DNA of 64,000 nt, taken from positions 62,001-126,000 of the forward strand of contig CAJTFB010000004.1 of NCBI GenBank assembly GCA_910575665.1, in the 5' to 3' direction. Under the pieces are notes generated by a model. That model saw only the letters and a program-made list of their open reading frames with translations. It did not search any database and was not told the DNA's origin. The translations under genes were made by a program, and so were the position numbers. The DNA is from Eubacteriaceae bacterium. GTDB taxonomy: Bacteria; Bacillota; Clostridia; Lachnospirales; Lachnospiraceae. Positions 1-10,394 of this stretch are shown here, piece by piece. How positions within the stretch are numbered: the stretch's first letter is position 1; the number at the start of each line of letters is the position of its first letter.

Positions 1-12
1 AATGAGGAAAAA

Positions 13-1476
13 ATGAAAAAGATCAGAACAAGATTTGCGCCGAGTCCAACGGGGCGTATGCATGTCGGAAATTTGAGAACAGCACTCTATGCCTACCTTA
101 TTGCAAAGCATGAAGGAGGAGATTTTCTTCTGCGGATCGAGGATACCGATCAGGAGCGGTTTGTAGAAGGGGCATTGGAATTGATATATAAGACCATGAA
201 GGAAGCTGGGCTGGAACACGATGAGGGACCGGATAAAGACGGCGGTTTTGGGCCTTATGTCCAGAGTGAGCGGATGGAGACAGGAATGTATCTGAAATAC
301 GCCAAAGAACTGGTGGAAAAGGGAGAGGCATATTACTGTTTCTGTACGAAAGACCGTCTTGACCAGCTTCACAAGGAGGCGGAGGAACGGGGAGAGTCTG
401 CGGTCAAATATGATAAGCACTGTCTGTCCCTTTCCCAGGAGGAAGTTGAAAAACGACTTGCTACCGGTGAGCCCTATGTGATTCGCCAGAATAATCCGGT
501 AGAGGGAGAGACCACCTTTGATGATGTGATCTATGGAAAAATAACAGCGCCAAATGAAGAGCTGGATGATATGGTGCTGATCAAGGCAGACGGATATCCA
601 ACCTATAATTTTGCCAATGTGGTGGATGATCATCTTATGGAGATCACCCATGTGGTCCGCGGCAATGAATACCTGTCCAGTGCGCCGAAATACAACCGTC
701 TTTATAAGGCATTTGGCTGGGACATTCCGGTTTATGTACACTGCCCCACCATTACAGATGAAAACCATAAAAAACTAGCCAAAAGAAACGGAGCCTCTTC
801 CTTTGAAGATTTAACCGAACTGGGATTTCTGCCGGAGGCGATCGTGAATTTTGTAGCATTGCTGGGCTGGAGCCCTTCGGATGACCGGGAGATATTCAGC
901 CTTCAGGAGCTGATCGATTCTTTTGACTTTACACGGATCAGCAAATCGCCGGCGGTATTTGATATGGTGAAACTCCGCTGGATGAATGGCGAGTACATTA
1001 AGGCGATGGAAAATGAAGCCTATTATGAATATGCTCTTCCTGTCATTCGGGAAACTGTGAAGAAAGATCTGGACTTGAAAAAGATTGCGGATCTGGTCAA
1101 GACAAGAATTGAAGTGTTCCCGGATATTACAGAGAAGATCGACTTTTTTGAAGATCTTCCTGAGTATGATACCGCCATGTATACCCATAAGAAGATGAAG
1201 ACCAATTCAGAGAATTCATTAGAGGTATTGAAGGAACTTCTTCCATTGTATGAAGAATTGGAGGACTATTCTATTTCCGCTATTGAGAAGGTGGCCATGG
1301 ATTATGTGGCGGAAAAAGGGTGTAAGAACGGACAGGCATTGTGGCCGCTGCGTACCGCTGTGTCAGGGAAGCAGATGACGCCGGGCGGTGCCTATGAGAT
1401 AATGGAAATTATTGGAAAGGATGAATCTCTTCGGAGAATCCGAAAGGGAATCGAATTACTGAATGGAGCTCAGTGA
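13..1476 (+). CDS. gltX: Glutamyl-tRNA synthetase
   Basis: Charges tRNA-Glu with glutamate in the cytoplasm, a class I aminoacyl-tRNA synthetase. The 487-residue length is normal. The N-terminus [14 protein letters not shown] carries the HIGH signature as HVGN (residues 17-20), and KLAKR near residue 255 is the KMSKS-loop equivalent. The Rossmann fold is followed by an alpha-helical anticodon-binding half. The start at 13 has a GAGGA site a few bases upstream. The 3' end overlaps the following helicase gene by 14 bases, so the two are probably co-transcribed. Whether it charges only tRNA-Glu or also tRNA-Gln (with GatCAB) cannot be read from this window. Confidence 0.97.
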   Translation: MKKIRTRFAPSPTGRMHVGNLRTALYAYLIAKHEGGDFLLRIEDTDQERFVEGALELIYKTMKEAGLEHDEGPDKDGGFGPYVQSERMETGMYLKYAKELVEKGEAYYCFCTKDRLDQLHKEAEERGESAVKYDKHCLSLSQEEVEKRLATGEPYVIRQNNPVEGETTFDDVIYGKITAPNEELDDMVLIKADGYPTYNFANVVDDHLMEITHVVRGNEYLSSAPKYNRLYKAFGWDIPVYVHCPTITDENHKKLAKRNGASSFEDLTELGFLPEAIVNFVALLGWSPSDDREIFSLQELIDSFDFTRISKSPAVFDMVKLRWMNGEYIKAMENEAYYEYALPVIRETVKKDLDLKKIADLVKTRIEVFPDITEKIDFFEDLPEYDTAMYTHKKMKTNSENSLEVLKELLPLYEELEDYSISAIEKVAMDYVAEKGCKNGQALWPLRTAVSGKQMTPGGAYEIMEIIGKDESLRRIRKGIELLNGAQ

Positions 1477-3313
1477 GGAACAGAAAAAAGCAGTGGAACA
1501 CGGCGATGGTCCGATGATGGTCCTCGCTGGTCCGGGGGCGGGAAAAACTACGGTGATCACCCACCGGGTGAAATATCTGATTGAAAAACAGGGAGTGAAT
1601 CCCGCACAGATCCTGGTGGTAACATTTTCTAAGGCGGCATCCCTGGAGATGCGGGAGCGGTTTGAAAAAAACACTGGAAGCAGACATCTGCCTGTGCGCT
1701 TTGGGACATTTCATTCTCTGTTTTTTCAGGTGTTGAAAGCTGCCTACGGATATACAGCAAAAGACATACTATCACCGAGATTGAAATATCGTTTCATGGA
1801 AGAAGCGCTTCTGGAGACAGAATATGATGATATAGAGGATAAAAAAGAGTTTTTGGAGGAAATTGAGAAGGAGATCAGCCGGATCAAGGGAGAGGGGACA
1901 GATATTGAACACTATTACTCTGCCCTTTGCCCGGAAGAGATTTTCCGGCAGATTTACCGTGGATACCAGAGCCGGGTACAGAAGAACCATTGTCTGGATT
2001 TTGATGATATGGTGATGTATACCTATGAGCTGTTTCAGGCGAGGCCTGACATACTGCAGAACTGGCAGAAACGTTTCCGCTACATACTTGTTGACGAATT
2101 TCAGGATATCAACCGGCTTCAGTATGCCAATATCAAGCTGCTGGCATTGCCGGAGAACAATCTTTTTATCGTAGGAGATGACGATCAGTCGATCTATGGC
2201 TTCCGGGGAGCGAGACCGGATATCATGCTTGCCTTTCCCAAAGAATTTAAAGAGCTGAAACAGGTGACTGTGGGTGGCAACTACCGTTGTACCAGCCAGA
2301 TTCTGACAGCGGCTTCTATGTTAATCGGCAATAATCGAAAGCGATATACCAAAAAATTAAAAGCTCATAAGGGGAAGGGAGACCGGGTGCATGTGACCCA
2401 GTACCCAGATATGACAGCCCAGACTCAGGGGATCACGGACAAGATTCAAGAATATATCCGATTGGGAACGGATGTGGATGAGATCGCTGTTTTGTTTCGC
2501 ACCGCCAGACAAATGAATGTATTTTCCAGGAAATTTATGGAATACAACATACCTTTTATCATGAAGGACAGTGTGCAGAATCTGTTCGAGCACTGGGTGG
2601 CAAAGGATGTCATTACCTATCTGCAGCTGGCACATGGAGACCGTTCCAGAGGGGCATTTTTAAAGATTGCCAACCGTCCCAAACGTTATCTGAGCCGAGC
2701 GGCATTTGATAACGAATCCATTTCTTTTGCTGGTTTGTATGAGTATTACCGTGACAAACCCTATATGTGTGAGCGTATCAATACGCTCCAGAACGATCTG
2801 TTTGCCATGAAACAGATGACGCCCTACAGCGCCATAGATTATCTGTATCACAGTGTAGGATACCAGGATTTTCTCAGTGAATATGCGACTGAGCGGGGAG
2901 TCAGTCCAAAGGATTGGGAAGAGATCCTGGATGAACTCAAAGAGGATGCCGCTGGTTATGAGACAGTAGGGGAATGGTTTGCCCATATTGAGGATTATGG
3001 ACGCCAGTTGGAGGAGCGCCAAAAGCGCTCAGGCGGCAGACCTGAGCCGGAGGAAGAAAGACATGGGGTATCACTTATGACAATGCACGGCTCCAAAGGA
3101 CTGGAATTTGATGTGGTATTCATCCCCGACGTGAATGAAGGGATTGTGCCTTACCAGAAGGCCGTTGATAGTGGACATGTTGAGGAGGAACGGCGTCTGC
3201 TGTATGTAGCGATGACCCGGGCGAGGGATCATCTTCACATTTCCAGCAGCCACCGGCGGTTTCAGAAGGATGTAGATCCGTCCCGTTTTCTGGAGGAGAT
3301 CATTTCGCATTAA
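1463..3313 (+). CDS. UvrD/Rep-family ATP-dependent DNA helicase
   Basis: Superfamily 1A 3'-5' DNA helicase of 616 residues. Visible motifs in order are the Q-motif (residues 4-11), Walker A GPGAGKTT (23-30), Walker B VDEFQD (about 210-215), motif [15 protein letters not shown] (about 240), motif [12 protein letters not shown] and motif [14 protein letters not shown] near the C-terminus. It is about 120 residues shorter than PcrA/UvrD and lacks their C-terminal extension, so it is a PcrA-like paralogue rather than clearly the main repair helicase. Its ATG lies inside the end of gltX with only a weak GAAAGGG site, which suggests translational coupling. The family acts in repair and in removing protein blocks from DNA. 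Confidence 0.9.
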   Translation: MELSEEQKKAVEHGDGPMMVLAGPGAGKTTVITHRVKYLIEKQGVNPAQILVVTFSKAASLEMRERFEKNTGSRHLPVRFGTFHSLFFQVLKAAYGYTAKDILSPRLKYRFMEEALLETEYDDIEDKKEFLEEIEKEISRIKGEGTDIEHYYSALCPEEIFRQIYRGYQSRVQKNHCLDFDDMVMYTYELFQARPDILQNWQKRFRYILVDEFQDINRLQYANIKLLALPENNLFIVGDDDQSIYGFRGARPDIMLAFPKEFKELKQVTVGGNYRCTSQILTAASMLIGNNRKRYTKKLKAHKGKGDRVHVTQYPDMTAQTQGITDKIQEYIRLGTDVDEIAVLFRTARQMNVFSRKFMEYNIPFIMKDSVQNLFEHWVAKDVITYLQLAHGDRSRGAFLKIANRPKRYLSRAAFDNESISFAGLYEYYRDKPYMCERINTLQNDLFAMKQMTPYSAIDYLYHSVGYQDFLSEYATERGVSPKDWEEILDELKEDAAGYETVGEWFAHIEDYGRQLEERQKRSGGRPEPEEERHGVSLMTMHGSKGLEFDVVFIPDVNEGIVPYQKAVDSGHVEEERRLLYVAMTRARDHLHISSSHRRFQKDVDPSRFLEEIISH

Positions 3314-3435
3314 ACTGACATGCCACGTTCAGCAGCACCACCCAAATGTATGAGGGCATCCCCCATGCAGGGCATGGTGTATTGTCATATAATCGGCTTT
3401 ACTTTCACAGTAGATAATTTTGTAAATTTTGCGGA

Positions 3436-3483
3436 TTGTAATATAGGACACAATGTACTATAATAAATGAAGATATTAGTACA
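3436..3483 (+). promoter_or_regulatory. Promoter of the FGGY kinase with an overlapping inverted repeat
   Basis: TTGTAA (3436-3441), a 17-base spacer and TATAAT (3459-3464) form a good sigma-A promoter. The arms TGTACTA (3454-3460) and TAGTACA (3477-3483) form an inverted repeat covering the -10 box and the transcription start, a position typical of a repressor operator. The rest of the 233-base gap after the helicase holds only a short hairpin (CCATGC/GCATGG, 3363-3377). Confidence 0.6.
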
Positions 3484-3546
3484 ATGAATACTAAGTAGAT
3501 GATAGTGATTATCAAGTCATTTTTAAAGATTAGGAGGATGTATTTC

Positions 3547-5154
3547 ATGGGAATTGCGAAGACAGAAGCAAAGGCAGCGATTGAAGCAGGAAAAACAGCA
3601 TTAGGAATCGAATTTGGATCTACCCGGATTAAGGCAGTGCTGGTGGGTGAGGACAACGCACCGATCGCATCGGGAAGCCATGACTGGGAAAACCGTCTGG
3701 AAAATGGTATCTGGACCTATACACTGGAGGATATCTGGACCGGACTTCAAGATAGTTATACAAAGATGGCTCAGGAAGTTAAAGATCAGTATGATGTGAC
3801 TCTTACAAAGATCGGAGCCATCGGTTTTAGTGCCATGATGCACGGATATATGGCATTTGACAAGGAAGGTGAGCTGCTTGTGCCTTTCCGTACATGGAGA
3901 AATACCATTACGGCGGAAGCATCGGAGAAATTGACAAAGTTATTTAACTTTAACATCCCGCAGAGATGGAGTATTTCCCATCTGTATCAGGCGATCCTGA
4001 ATGGTGAGGATCATGTTAAGGATATTGTGTTCCAGACCACTCTTGCCGGATATATCCACTGGAAGCTGACAGGAGAAAAGGTGCTGGGCATCGGGGAAGC
4101 ATCCGGGATGTTTCCGATCGACAGCAACACGAAAGATTTTGACAGCGATATGATACATAAATTTGATGAAACGATAGCGGACAAAGGATTTTCATGGAAG
4201 CTGGAGGATATTCTTCCGAAAGTGCTCGTGGCAGGAGAAGCGGCAGGAACGCTGACTGAGGAAGGTGCTGGACTTTTGGATGTGTCAGGAAATCTTCAGG
4301 CAGGAATTCCGCTCTGTCCGCCAGAAGGTGATGCGGGAACAGGTATGACTGCTACAAATAGTGTTGCGGTGCGAACAGGAAATGTATCTGCTGGAACTTC
4401 TGTATTTGCCATGATCGTGCTGGAGAAAGCATTGTCCAAGGTATATGAGGAGATTGATCTGGTGACGACGCCGACAGGAGAGCCAGTGGGAATGGTTCAC
4501 TGCAACAACTGTACCTCAGATCTGAATGCCTGGGTTAATATATTCAAAGAATTTGCGGAGGCTTTTGGAATCAAAGCAGATATGGACCAGTTGTTTGGAA
4601 CCCTTTACAATAAGGCGCTGGAAGGTGATGCTGACGGAGGCGGACTACTTGCTTACAACTATTTTTCCGGTGAGCACATCACGGGATTTGAGCAGGGGCG
4701 TCCGATGATCGTGAGAACACCTGACAGTAAGTTTAATCTGGCGAATTTTATGCGGGTGAACCTCTTTACATCACTGGGTGCGTTGAAGGTTGGTCTGGAT
4801 ATCCTGTTAAAGGAAGAGGGTGTTAAGCTGGATCGCATTCTGGGGCACGGCGGTCTCTTTAAGACTGAGGGTGTAGGACAGAAGATCATGGCGGCAGCGA
4901 TGAATGCGCCGGTATCTGTTATGGAGACAGCAGGAGAGGGCGGAGCCTGGGGAATTGCGCTTCTCGCCTCCTTCATGAAGAACAAGGGAGTAGATGAAAC
5001 TCTGGACAAATATCTGGCAGAGAAGGTTTTTGCTGGATATGAGGGCGTGGAGATGTCGCCGGATGAAGCAGATGTGAAAGGCTTTGACGAATTTATTGTG
5101 AGATATAAAGCTGGTCTGCCGATCGAACGGGCAGCAGTGGAAAATCTGCAGTAA
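3547..5154 (+). CDS. FGGY-family carbohydrate kinase (pentulokinase-like)
   Basis: ATP-dependent sugar kinase of the FGGY/XylB group, 535 residues, close to the length of ribulo- and xylulokinases. The N-terminal phosphate-binding strand [13 protein letters not shown] and the C-terminal ATP-site segment [13 protein letters not shown] are visible. ATG 3547 is chosen over an in-frame upstream ATG at 3499 because a perfect AGGAGG (3532-3537) lies nine bases before it. The gene stands alone with its own promoter and a downstream hairpin, with no isomerase, epimerase or transporter beside it. The substrate is unknown; L-ribulose or D-xylulose are the likeliest from family resemblance. Confidence 0.85.
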   Translation: MGIAKTEAKAAIEAGKTALGIEFGSTRIKAVLVGEDNAPIASGSHDWENRLENGIWTYTLEDIWTGLQDSYTKMAQEVKDQYDVTLTKIGAIGFSAMMHGYMAFDKEGELLVPFRTWRNTITAEASEKLTKLFNFNIPQRWSISHLYQAILNGEDHVKDIVFQTTLAGYIHWKLTGEKVLGIGEASGMFPIDSNTKDFDSDMIHKFDETIADKGFSWKLEDILPKVLVAGEAAGTLTEEGAGLLDVSGNLQAGIPLCPPEGDAGTGMTATNSVAVRTGNVSAGTSVFAMIVLEKALSKVYEEIDLVTTPTGEPVGMVHCNNCTSDLNAWVNIFKEFAEAFGIKADMDQLFGTLYNKALEGDADGGGLLAYNYFSGEHITGFEQGRPMIVRTPDSKFNLANFMRVNLFTSLGALKVGLDILLKEEGVKLDRILGHGGLFKTEGVGQKIMAAAMNAPVSVMETAGEGGAWGIALLASFMKNKGVDETLDKYLAEKVFAGYEGVEMSPDEADVKGFDEFIVRYKAGLPIERAAVENLQ

Positions 5155-5174
5155 ATAATAGTATTTAATTAGCT

Positions 5175-5208
5175 TAGCTTGACGGCGCAAATTCGCGCCG
5201 TCAAGCTA
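5175..5208. repeat. Dispersed palindromic repeat, copy 1
   Basis: A perfect 14-bp stem TAGCTTGACGGCGC (5175-5188) and GCGCCGTCAAGCTA (5195-5208) with a six-base loop, 20 bases after the FGGY kinase stop. Related palindromes occur at 21299, 58187, 58269 and 62474. Confidence 0.8.
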
Positions 5209-5215
5209 TAATAAC

Positions 5216-5248
5216 AAAGGTCAGATGAGGATTTGTCTGGCCTTTTTG
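5216..5248 (+). terminator. Rho-independent terminator of the FGGY kinase
   Basis: A ten-pair stem with one G-U pair (AAAGGTCAGA, 5216-5225, with TCTGGCCTTT, 5236-5245) runs into a T-run. It lies directly after repeat copy 1. Confidence 0.8.
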
Positions 5249-5252
5249 CTTA

Positions 5253-5290
5253 GGGCGTGTCTAAAACTCATTCCTACGTTCTGCACGCCC
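5253..5290. repeat. GGGCGTG/CACGCCC inverted repeat
   Basis: Seven-base arms GGGCGTG (5253-5259) and CACGCCC (5284-5290) enclose 24 bases directly upstream of the ygiQ-family gene. It may be a leader hairpin or a short dispersed repeat; only this copy was seen here. Confidence 0.4.
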
Positions 5291-5317
5291 AGAAAGAGAT
5301 GAATCGGAGAAAAAGAG

Positions 5318-7168
5318 ATGGCAGAGGCGAAGGACAGGAAGAGTAAAAAACATGAATTTTTGCCGGTTTCCAGGAGAGATATGAAAGAAAGAGGATGGGA
5401 TCAGTGTGATTTCGTCTATGTCACAGGGGATGCCTATGTGGATCACTCATCCTTTGGTATGGCGATTATAAGCCGGCATCTGGAAGCCCACGGTTACAGG
5501 GTTGGGATTATTTCCCAGCCGGATTGGCGGGATGACTCCAGCATTGCTGTTCTGGGGGAACCGAGGCTGGGATTTTTGGTGAGCAGCGGGAATATGGATT
5601 CCATGGTGAACCATTACACCGTAAACAAAAAGAGAAGAAAGCATGACGCCTATACGCCGGGAGGAGCCTCCGGAAAGCGGCCGGATTACGCGGCGGTAGT
5701 ATATTCCAACCTGATTCGGCGAACCTATAAAAAGACGCCTGTGATCCTTGGAGGCATTGAGGCAAGCCTGCGGAGGATGGCGCATTATGACTACTGGTCA
5801 GACAAGCTGAAACGCTCTATTCTGCTGGATTCAGGGGCGGACCTGATCTCCTATGGCATGGGGGAACACAGTATATTGGAGATCGCGGAAGCACTGGACA
5901 GCGGAATGGATGTGAGAGATATCACCTATGTGGCTGGAACGGTGTACCGCAGCAGAGAGGGAACAGATATTTATGATGGTCAGTATCTTCCTTCCTTTGA
6001 AGAAATCTCGGAAGATAAGAGGAAATATGCGGAGAGCTTCATGATACAGTATGAAAATACGGATCCTTTTACCGCAAGGCCATTGATCGAAAGGTATCCA
6101 GGGAAAGTACTGGTGGTTCAGAATCCGCCGGCGGCTCCGCTGACGACCCAGGAATTGGATGATGTATACGCCTATCCCTATGTGGGAACCTATCATCCCG
6201 CTTATGAGAAAGCTGGAGGGGTTCCAGCGATCCAGGAAATCCGGTTCAGTCTGACCAGCTGCCGGGGATGTTTTGGCGGCTGCAATTTTTGTGCCCTGAC
6301 CTTTCACCAGGGGCGCATCGTCCAGGCCCGAAGCCACGAATCCATTCTGGCAGAGGCGGAGAAGATGACGCAGGAAAAGGGCTTTAAGGGATATATTCAC
6401 GATGTGGGAGGACCCACAGGGAATTTCAGGCAGCCTTCCTGTGACAAACAGATGAAGAAGGGGGTCTGTGTGAAAAAGCAGTGCCTCTTTCCGAAGCCCT
6501 GTCCCAATATGAAGGTGAGCCATAAAGATTATGTGGCACTTCTGCGAAAACTCCGAAGTCTGCCAAAAGTAAAAAAAGTGTTTGTGCGGTCGGGGATCCG
6601 TTTTGACTATGTAATGGCGGATAAAGAGGACACCTTTTTAAAGGAATTGTGTCGTTATCACATAAGCGGCCAGCTCCGGGTGGCGCCGGAACATGTATCA
6701 GATGTGGTGCTCCAGGCGATGGGCAAGCCGGAAAACCAAGTCTATGAGGCTTTTTTGAAACGATATGCCAAAGTCAACCGTTTCACAGGAAAGCAGCAGT
6801 ATGCCGTTCCTTACCTTATGTCTTCCCATCCTGGTTCTACCTTAAGGGAGGCAGTAAAATTGGCTGAATATGTGAGGGATCTTGGTTATACACCAGAGCA
6901 GGTGCAGGATTTTTATCCTACGCCCGCCACCATTTCCACCTGCATGTATTACACGGGGCTGGATCCACGGACCATGAAAAAGATCTATGTACCCAGATCC
7001 CATCATGAAAAAGAGATGCAGCGGGCTTTGATTCAATATAAACGACCAGAAAATTATGAGCTGGTAAAGGAGGCATTGTGCCGGGCGGGACGGCAGGATC
7101 TGATCGGTTTTGGAGAAAAATGCCTGATTCCACCGCGGATGATCAAAAAAAAGAAAAAAAGGCGTTGA
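5318..7168 (+). CDS. YgiQ-family radical SAM protein
   Basis: Radical S-adenosylmethionine enzyme of the YgiQ/UPF0313 family, 616 residues. The cluster-binding motif CFGGCNFC (C318, C322, C325) follows the N-terminal YgiQ domain. A second Cys-rich stretch after residue 360 (GVCVKKQCLFPKPC) is characteristic of the family, and the tail is strongly basic. The start at 5318 has GGAGA seven bases upstream. The biochemical role of the family is unknown. The 3' end overlaps the -35 element of the downstream MerR-type promoter, so the next gene is probably separately controlled. Confidence 0.9.
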   Translation: MAEAKDRKSKKHEFLPVSRRDMKERGWDQCDFVYVTGDAYVDHSSFGMAIISRHLEAHGYRVGIISQPDWRDDSSIAVLGEPRLGFLVSSGNMDSMVNHYTVNKKRRKHDAYTPGGASGKRPDYAAVVYSNLIRRTYKKTPVILGGIEASLRRMAHYDYWSDKLKRSILLDSGADLISYGMGEHSILEIAEALDSGMDVRDITYVAGTVYRSREGTDIYDGQYLPSFEEISEDKRKYAESFMIQYENTDPFTARPLIERYPGKVLVVQNPPAAPLTTQELDDVYAYPYVGTYHPAYEKAGGVPAIQEIRFSLTSCRGCFGGCNFCALTFHQGRIVQARSHESILAEAEKMTQEKGFKGYIHDVGGPTGNFRQPSCDKQMKKGVCVKKQCLFPKPCPNMKVSHKDYVALLRKLRSLPKVKKVFVRSGIRFDYVMADKEDTFLKELCRYHISGQLRVAPEHVSDVVLQAMGKPENQVYEAFLKRYAKVNRFTGKQQYAVPYLMSSHPGSTLREAVKLAEYVRDLGYTPEQVQDFYPTPATISTCMYYTGLDPRTMKKIYVPRSHHEKEMQRALIQYKRPENYELVKEALCRAGRQDLIGFGEKCLIPPRMIKKKKKRR

Positions 7169-7195
7169 CTGTTACCTTACGTCGTGGTTTATAAT
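7165..7195 (+). promoter_or_regulatory. MerR-type autoregulatory promoter
   Basis: TTGACT (7165-7170) and TATAAT (7190-7195) are separated by 19 bases instead of 17, the overlong spacer that MerR regulators correct by twisting DNA. It lies immediately before a MerR gene and overlaps the stop region of the preceding gene. It makes a GTG at 7184 an unlikely start, since that codon would lie before the transcription start. Confidence 0.7.
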
Positions 7196-7228
7196 GAGGA
7201 AAAGGTGGAAGAAGTTCACCGTGCAAGG

Positions 7229-8443
7229 ATGGGGATTAGTGTGGCGGAACAATTATTTTCCACGGGTGAGTTTGCTAAGAGGGCCAACGTAACCGTGCGG
7301 ACGATTCATTACTATGAGAAAAAGGGCCTGATCCGGCCAGAAAAGATCAGTGAGAAGGGTTACCGCTATTATGGGCAGCAGGAGTTTGCCAGGTTGCAGC
7401 GGATACTGACGTTGAAGCTTCTGGGATTTTCACTGGAAGAGATCCAGGAATTCTCCCTCAATGAGAATGACCGGGACTTTTTGCAGCGCTCCTTTGGGAT
7501 GCAGCTCTCTCTGGTGCGCAAAAAAATAGAACATCTGAAGGCGGTGGAGGAGTCGATCCAGAACGTGTCTGAAATGTTTGCGGAGGAGGATGTGCCGGAC
7601 TGGGATGAGATCACAAAATTGATTCGGATCATTAATATGGATCGGGATTTGGTGGAACAATATCAGAATGGGAAAAATATTGATGCAAGGATCACCTTGC
7701 ACAGCAGATGCTCCAGGAATCCCCAGAGCTGGTTCTCGTGGATCTACGAACAAATGAATTTGGCGTCTGGAATGAAGGTGCTGGAGCTGGGATGTGGCAG
7801 CGGCATGCTCTGGAAAGAAAACCAGAAGAAGATCCCGGATGGATGTGAGATTTTACTTACGGATATTTCTACAGGGATGCTGGAGGACACAAAAAAGAAC
7901 TTGTCCGGGGCCGGTCCGAAGAGATTTTCCTATGAAGTAATGGACTGCTGTGATATACGGGGCGCAGGGAAGACTTTTGATATGGTGGTGGCAAATTTTC
8001 TTTTGTTCTATCTCAGGGATATAAAGAAGGCTGTCGCTGGCATCGCCAGGGTTTTACGGCCGGGGGGAACCTTTATCTGTGCCACCTATGGGGAGCATCA
8101 TATGCAGGAGGTGGAGAAGCTGGTGAAGGAATTCAATCCGAAGATCCGACTTTCGGCGGTGAGGCTCTATGAAAATTTTGGTCTGGAAAATGGGGAGGCG
8201 CTGCTGTCCCAATATTTTGACCGGGTAGAGAAGAGAGAATATCCCGATGAACTCCGGGTAACAGACATCGACCTGCTAGCGAATTACATCATGTCATGCC
8301 ATGGGAACCAGAGAGAGTATCTGATCCCGGAATACGATGAATTTAAGGCATTCCTAAGGGGAAAGCTAAAGAAGAAGGGCTATATCCGTATCACAAAACA
8401 GGCAGGATTGTTTGTTGCGGGTTCTACAGAGAGGGAAAGATAA
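7229..8443 (+). CDS. MerR regulator fused to a SAM-dependent methyltransferase
   Basis: About 404 residues in two parts. Residues about 10-80 are a MerR winged helix (STGEFAKRANVTVRTIHYYE, then GLIRP and YRYY), followed by a coiled-coil linker. Residues about 170-400 are a class I methyltransferase with the SAM-binding motif VLELGCGSGM (about residue 183) and a FLLFYLRD segment at the post-II position. A methyltransferase fills the usual effector-binding place of MerR proteins. The protein may sense SAM or a methylatable compound, or act as both switch and resistance enzyme; this is inference. The start is uncertain: ATG 7229 or GTG 7241, the latter preceded by AAGGATGGGG. The gene is autonomous, with a MerR-type promoter. 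Confidence 0.85.
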   Translation: MGISVAEQLFSTGEFAKRANVTVRTIHYYEKKGLIRPEKISEKGYRYYGQQEFARLQRILTLKLLGFSLEEIQEFSLNENDRDFLQRSFGMQLSLVRKKIEHLKAVEESIQNVSEMFAEEDVPDWDEITKLIRIINMDRDLVEQYQNGKNIDARITLHSRCSRNPQSWFSWIYEQMNLASGMKVLELGCGSGMLWKENQKKIPDGCEILLTDISTGMLEDTKKNLSGAGPKRFSYEVMDCCDIRGAGKTFDMVVANFLLFYLRDIKKAVAGIARVLRPGGTFICATYGEHHMQEVEKLVKEFNPKIRLSAVRLYENFGLENGEALLSQYFDRVEKREYPDELRVTDIDLLANYIMSCHGNQREYLIPEYDEFKAFLRGKLKKKGYIRITKQAGLFVAGSTERER

Positions 8444-8457
8444 GCGTTAGGCGCTTA
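8441..8457. other. Small intergenic hairpin
   Basis: TAAGCG and CGCTTA arms around a five-base loop overlap the stop of the MerR-methyltransferase gene and precede rfbB by 16 bases. It has no T-run, so it is not a clear terminator. Confidence 0.4.
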
Positions 8458-8473
8458 GGAATGGAGGAATACG

Positions 8474-9505
8474 ATGAAAATATTAGTAACAGGCGGAGCC
8501 GGATTTATCGGCGGCAATTTTGTGCATCATATGGTAAAAAAGTATCCTGAGCATACGGTGATCAATCTTGATCTTTTGACCTATGCCGGCAATCTGGAGA
8601 CATTGAAACCGGTAGAAGATAAGCCAAATTATAAATTTGTCCGGGGGGATATCGCAGACCGGAGATTTATTATGGATCTGTTTGAAAAGGAGAGACCGGA
8701 TGTTGTGGTAAATTTTGCGGCGGAAAGCCATGTAGACCGCTCCATCACCGATCCGGGTATTTTCGTGCAGACAAATGTTATGGGAACCCAGGTGCTTCTG
8801 GATGCGTCCAAAGAGTACGGGGTAAAGCGTTATCATCAGGTTTCCACGGATGAGGTTTACGGGGATCTGCCGCTGGACCGCCCGGATCTGTTTTTCCGCG
8901 AGGATACGCCGCTGCATACCTCCAGCCCTTATTCTTCCAGTAAAGCCAGCGCGGATCTTTTTGTTCTCGCCTATTACCGGACTTATGGGCTGCCGGTGAC
9001 CATATCACGCTGCTCCAATAACTATGGGCCCTATCATTTTCCGGAAAAATTGATTCCGCTTATTATATCCCGGGCTCTGGCTGATGAAAAACTGCCTGTC
9101 TATGGAAAAGGGGAAAATGTGAGGGACTGGCTGCATGTGTCGGACCACTGTGATGCCATTGATCTCATTATCCATAATGGCAGAGTTGGCGAAGTGTATA
9201 ATGTGGGCGGCCACAATGAAAAGACCAATCTTGAAGTGGTAAAGACGATATTGAAAGCGCTGGGAAAACCGGAGAGCCTGATTGAATTCGTGACAGACCG
9301 GCCGGGGCACGACCTGCGCTATGCCATCGATCCCACAAAACTGGAGACTGAATTGGGATGGAAGCCAAAATACACCTTTGAGACAGGGATCAGGCAGACC
9401 ATTCAGTGGTATCTGGATAACAGGGAGTGGTGGGAGAATATTATCAGCGGCGAATATGCCGGTTATTTTGATAAAATGTATGGAAAGGATCTGACAACAA
9501 AATGA
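8474..9505 (+). CDS. rfbB: dTDP-glucose 4,6-dehydratase
   Basis: Second step of dTDP-L-rhamnose synthesis, converting dTDP-glucose to the 4-keto-6-deoxy sugar. An extended short-chain dehydrogenase of 343 residues with NAD-binding TGGAGFIG (6-13), catalytic STDEVYG near residue 122 and YSSSK (Y153, K157). GGAGG lies seven bases before ATG 8474. Its stop overlaps the start of rfbD by four bases (ATGA), so the pair forms an operon. The usual partners rfbA (thymidylyltransferase) and rfbC (epimerase) are not in this window and must lie elsewhere. Confidence 0.95.
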   Translation: MKILVTGGAGFIGGNFVHHMVKKYPEHTVINLDLLTYAGNLETLKPVEDKPNYKFVRGDIADRRFIMDLFEKERPDVVVNFAAESHVDRSITDPGIFVQTNVMGTQVLLDASKEYGVKRYHQVSTDEVYGDLPLDRPDLFFREDTPLHTSSPYSSSKASADLFVLAYYRTYGLPVTISRCSNNYGPYHFPEKLIPLIISRALADEKLPVYGKGENVRDWLHVSDHCDAIDLIIHNGRVGEVYNVGGHNEKTNLEVVKTILKALGKPESLIEFVTDRPGHDLRYAIDPTKLETELGWKPKYTFETGIRQTIQWYLDNREWWENIISGEYAGYFDKMYGKDLTTK

Positions 9506-10347
9506 AGGTATTAGTTACGGGGATTAATGGACAGCTGGGACACGATGTAATGGGAGAGTTAAAAAAGCGAGGACATGAGGCTGTGGGAGTGGATATCGGG
9601 GAAATGGATATCACGGATGCCGGATGTGTCAAAAGAGTCATGACACAGACAGCGCCGGAAGCAGTCATTCACTGCAGCGCCTATACGGCAGTAGACCGTG
9701 CAGAGGAAGAGGTAGAACTGTGCCGGCGAGTAAACGCTGAGGGGACAAAAAATGTGGCAGAGGTATGTGCCGGGCTGGATTGTAAGCTCTTATATCTTAG
9801 TACGGATTATATCTTTTCCGGGGAGGGGAAGAGACCATGGGAACCAGGGGATGAGCCAGATCCCCTCAATGTCTACGGATTGACGAAATTTGAGGGAGAG
9901 CAGGAAATAAAATCAAGAATGGATAAATATTTTATCGTACGGATCTCCTGGGTGTTTGGTGTCAATGGCAATAATTTTATCAAGACCATGCTTCGTCTCG
10001 GCAGGGAAAATGGCGCCGTCCGGGTGGTGGACGACCAGATCGGTTCTCCCACCTATACCTATGATCTGGCAGTGCTTTTAGTAGATATGATCGAAACGGA
10101 GAAATATGGAGAATATCATGCGTCCAATGAGGGCATCTGCAGCTGGTATGAATTTGCCAAAGAGATCTTTGCGGCAGCGGGGATGAATGAGGTAGAAGTG
10201 ACACCGGTGTCAAGTGAAGAATTTCCGGCAAAGGCAAAACGTCCGAAAAATAGCCGTATGAGCAAAGAAAAGCTTGTTAAAAATGGATTTAACAAGCTTC
10301 CTTCCTGGCAGGATGCGGTAAAACGATATGTGCCACTGGTACAATAA
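9502..10347 (+). CDS. rfbD: dTDP-4-dehydrorhamnose reductase
   Basis: Last step of dTDP-L-rhamnose synthesis, NAD(P)H-dependent reduction of dTDP-4-keto-L-rhamnose. 281 residues, with GINGQLG at the N-terminus, LSTDYIFSG and the catalytic YGLTK motif. Its start overlaps the rfbB stop. The product would supply rhamnose for cell-wall polysaccharide. It converges with the penicillin-binding protein gene; the 47-base gap holds a palindrome (AGATACT/AGTATCT, 10374-10388). Confidence 0.95.
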   Translation: MKVLVTGINGQLGHDVMGELKKRGHEAVGVDIGEMDITDAGCVKRVMTQTAPEAVIHCSAYTAVDRAEEEVELCRRVNAEGTKNVAEVCAGLDCKLLYLSTDYIFSGEGKRPWEPGDEPDPLNVYGLTKFEGEQEIKSRMDKYFIVRISWVFGVNGNNFIKTMLRLGRENGAVRVVDDQIGSPTYTYDLAVLLVDMIETEKYGEYHASNEGICSWYEFAKEIFAAAGMNEVEVTPVSSEEFPAKAKRPKNSRMSKEKLVKNGFNKLPSWQDAVKRYVPLVQ

Positions 10348-10394
10348 ATACCAGCACACGGCGCGAATGTTTCAGATACTTAGTATCTATTGTA

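Noticed and set aside
7184-7228. GTG 7184 as start of the MerR-methyltransferase.
   Set aside because: It lies between the -35 and -10 boxes of a convincing promoter and has no ribosome site.
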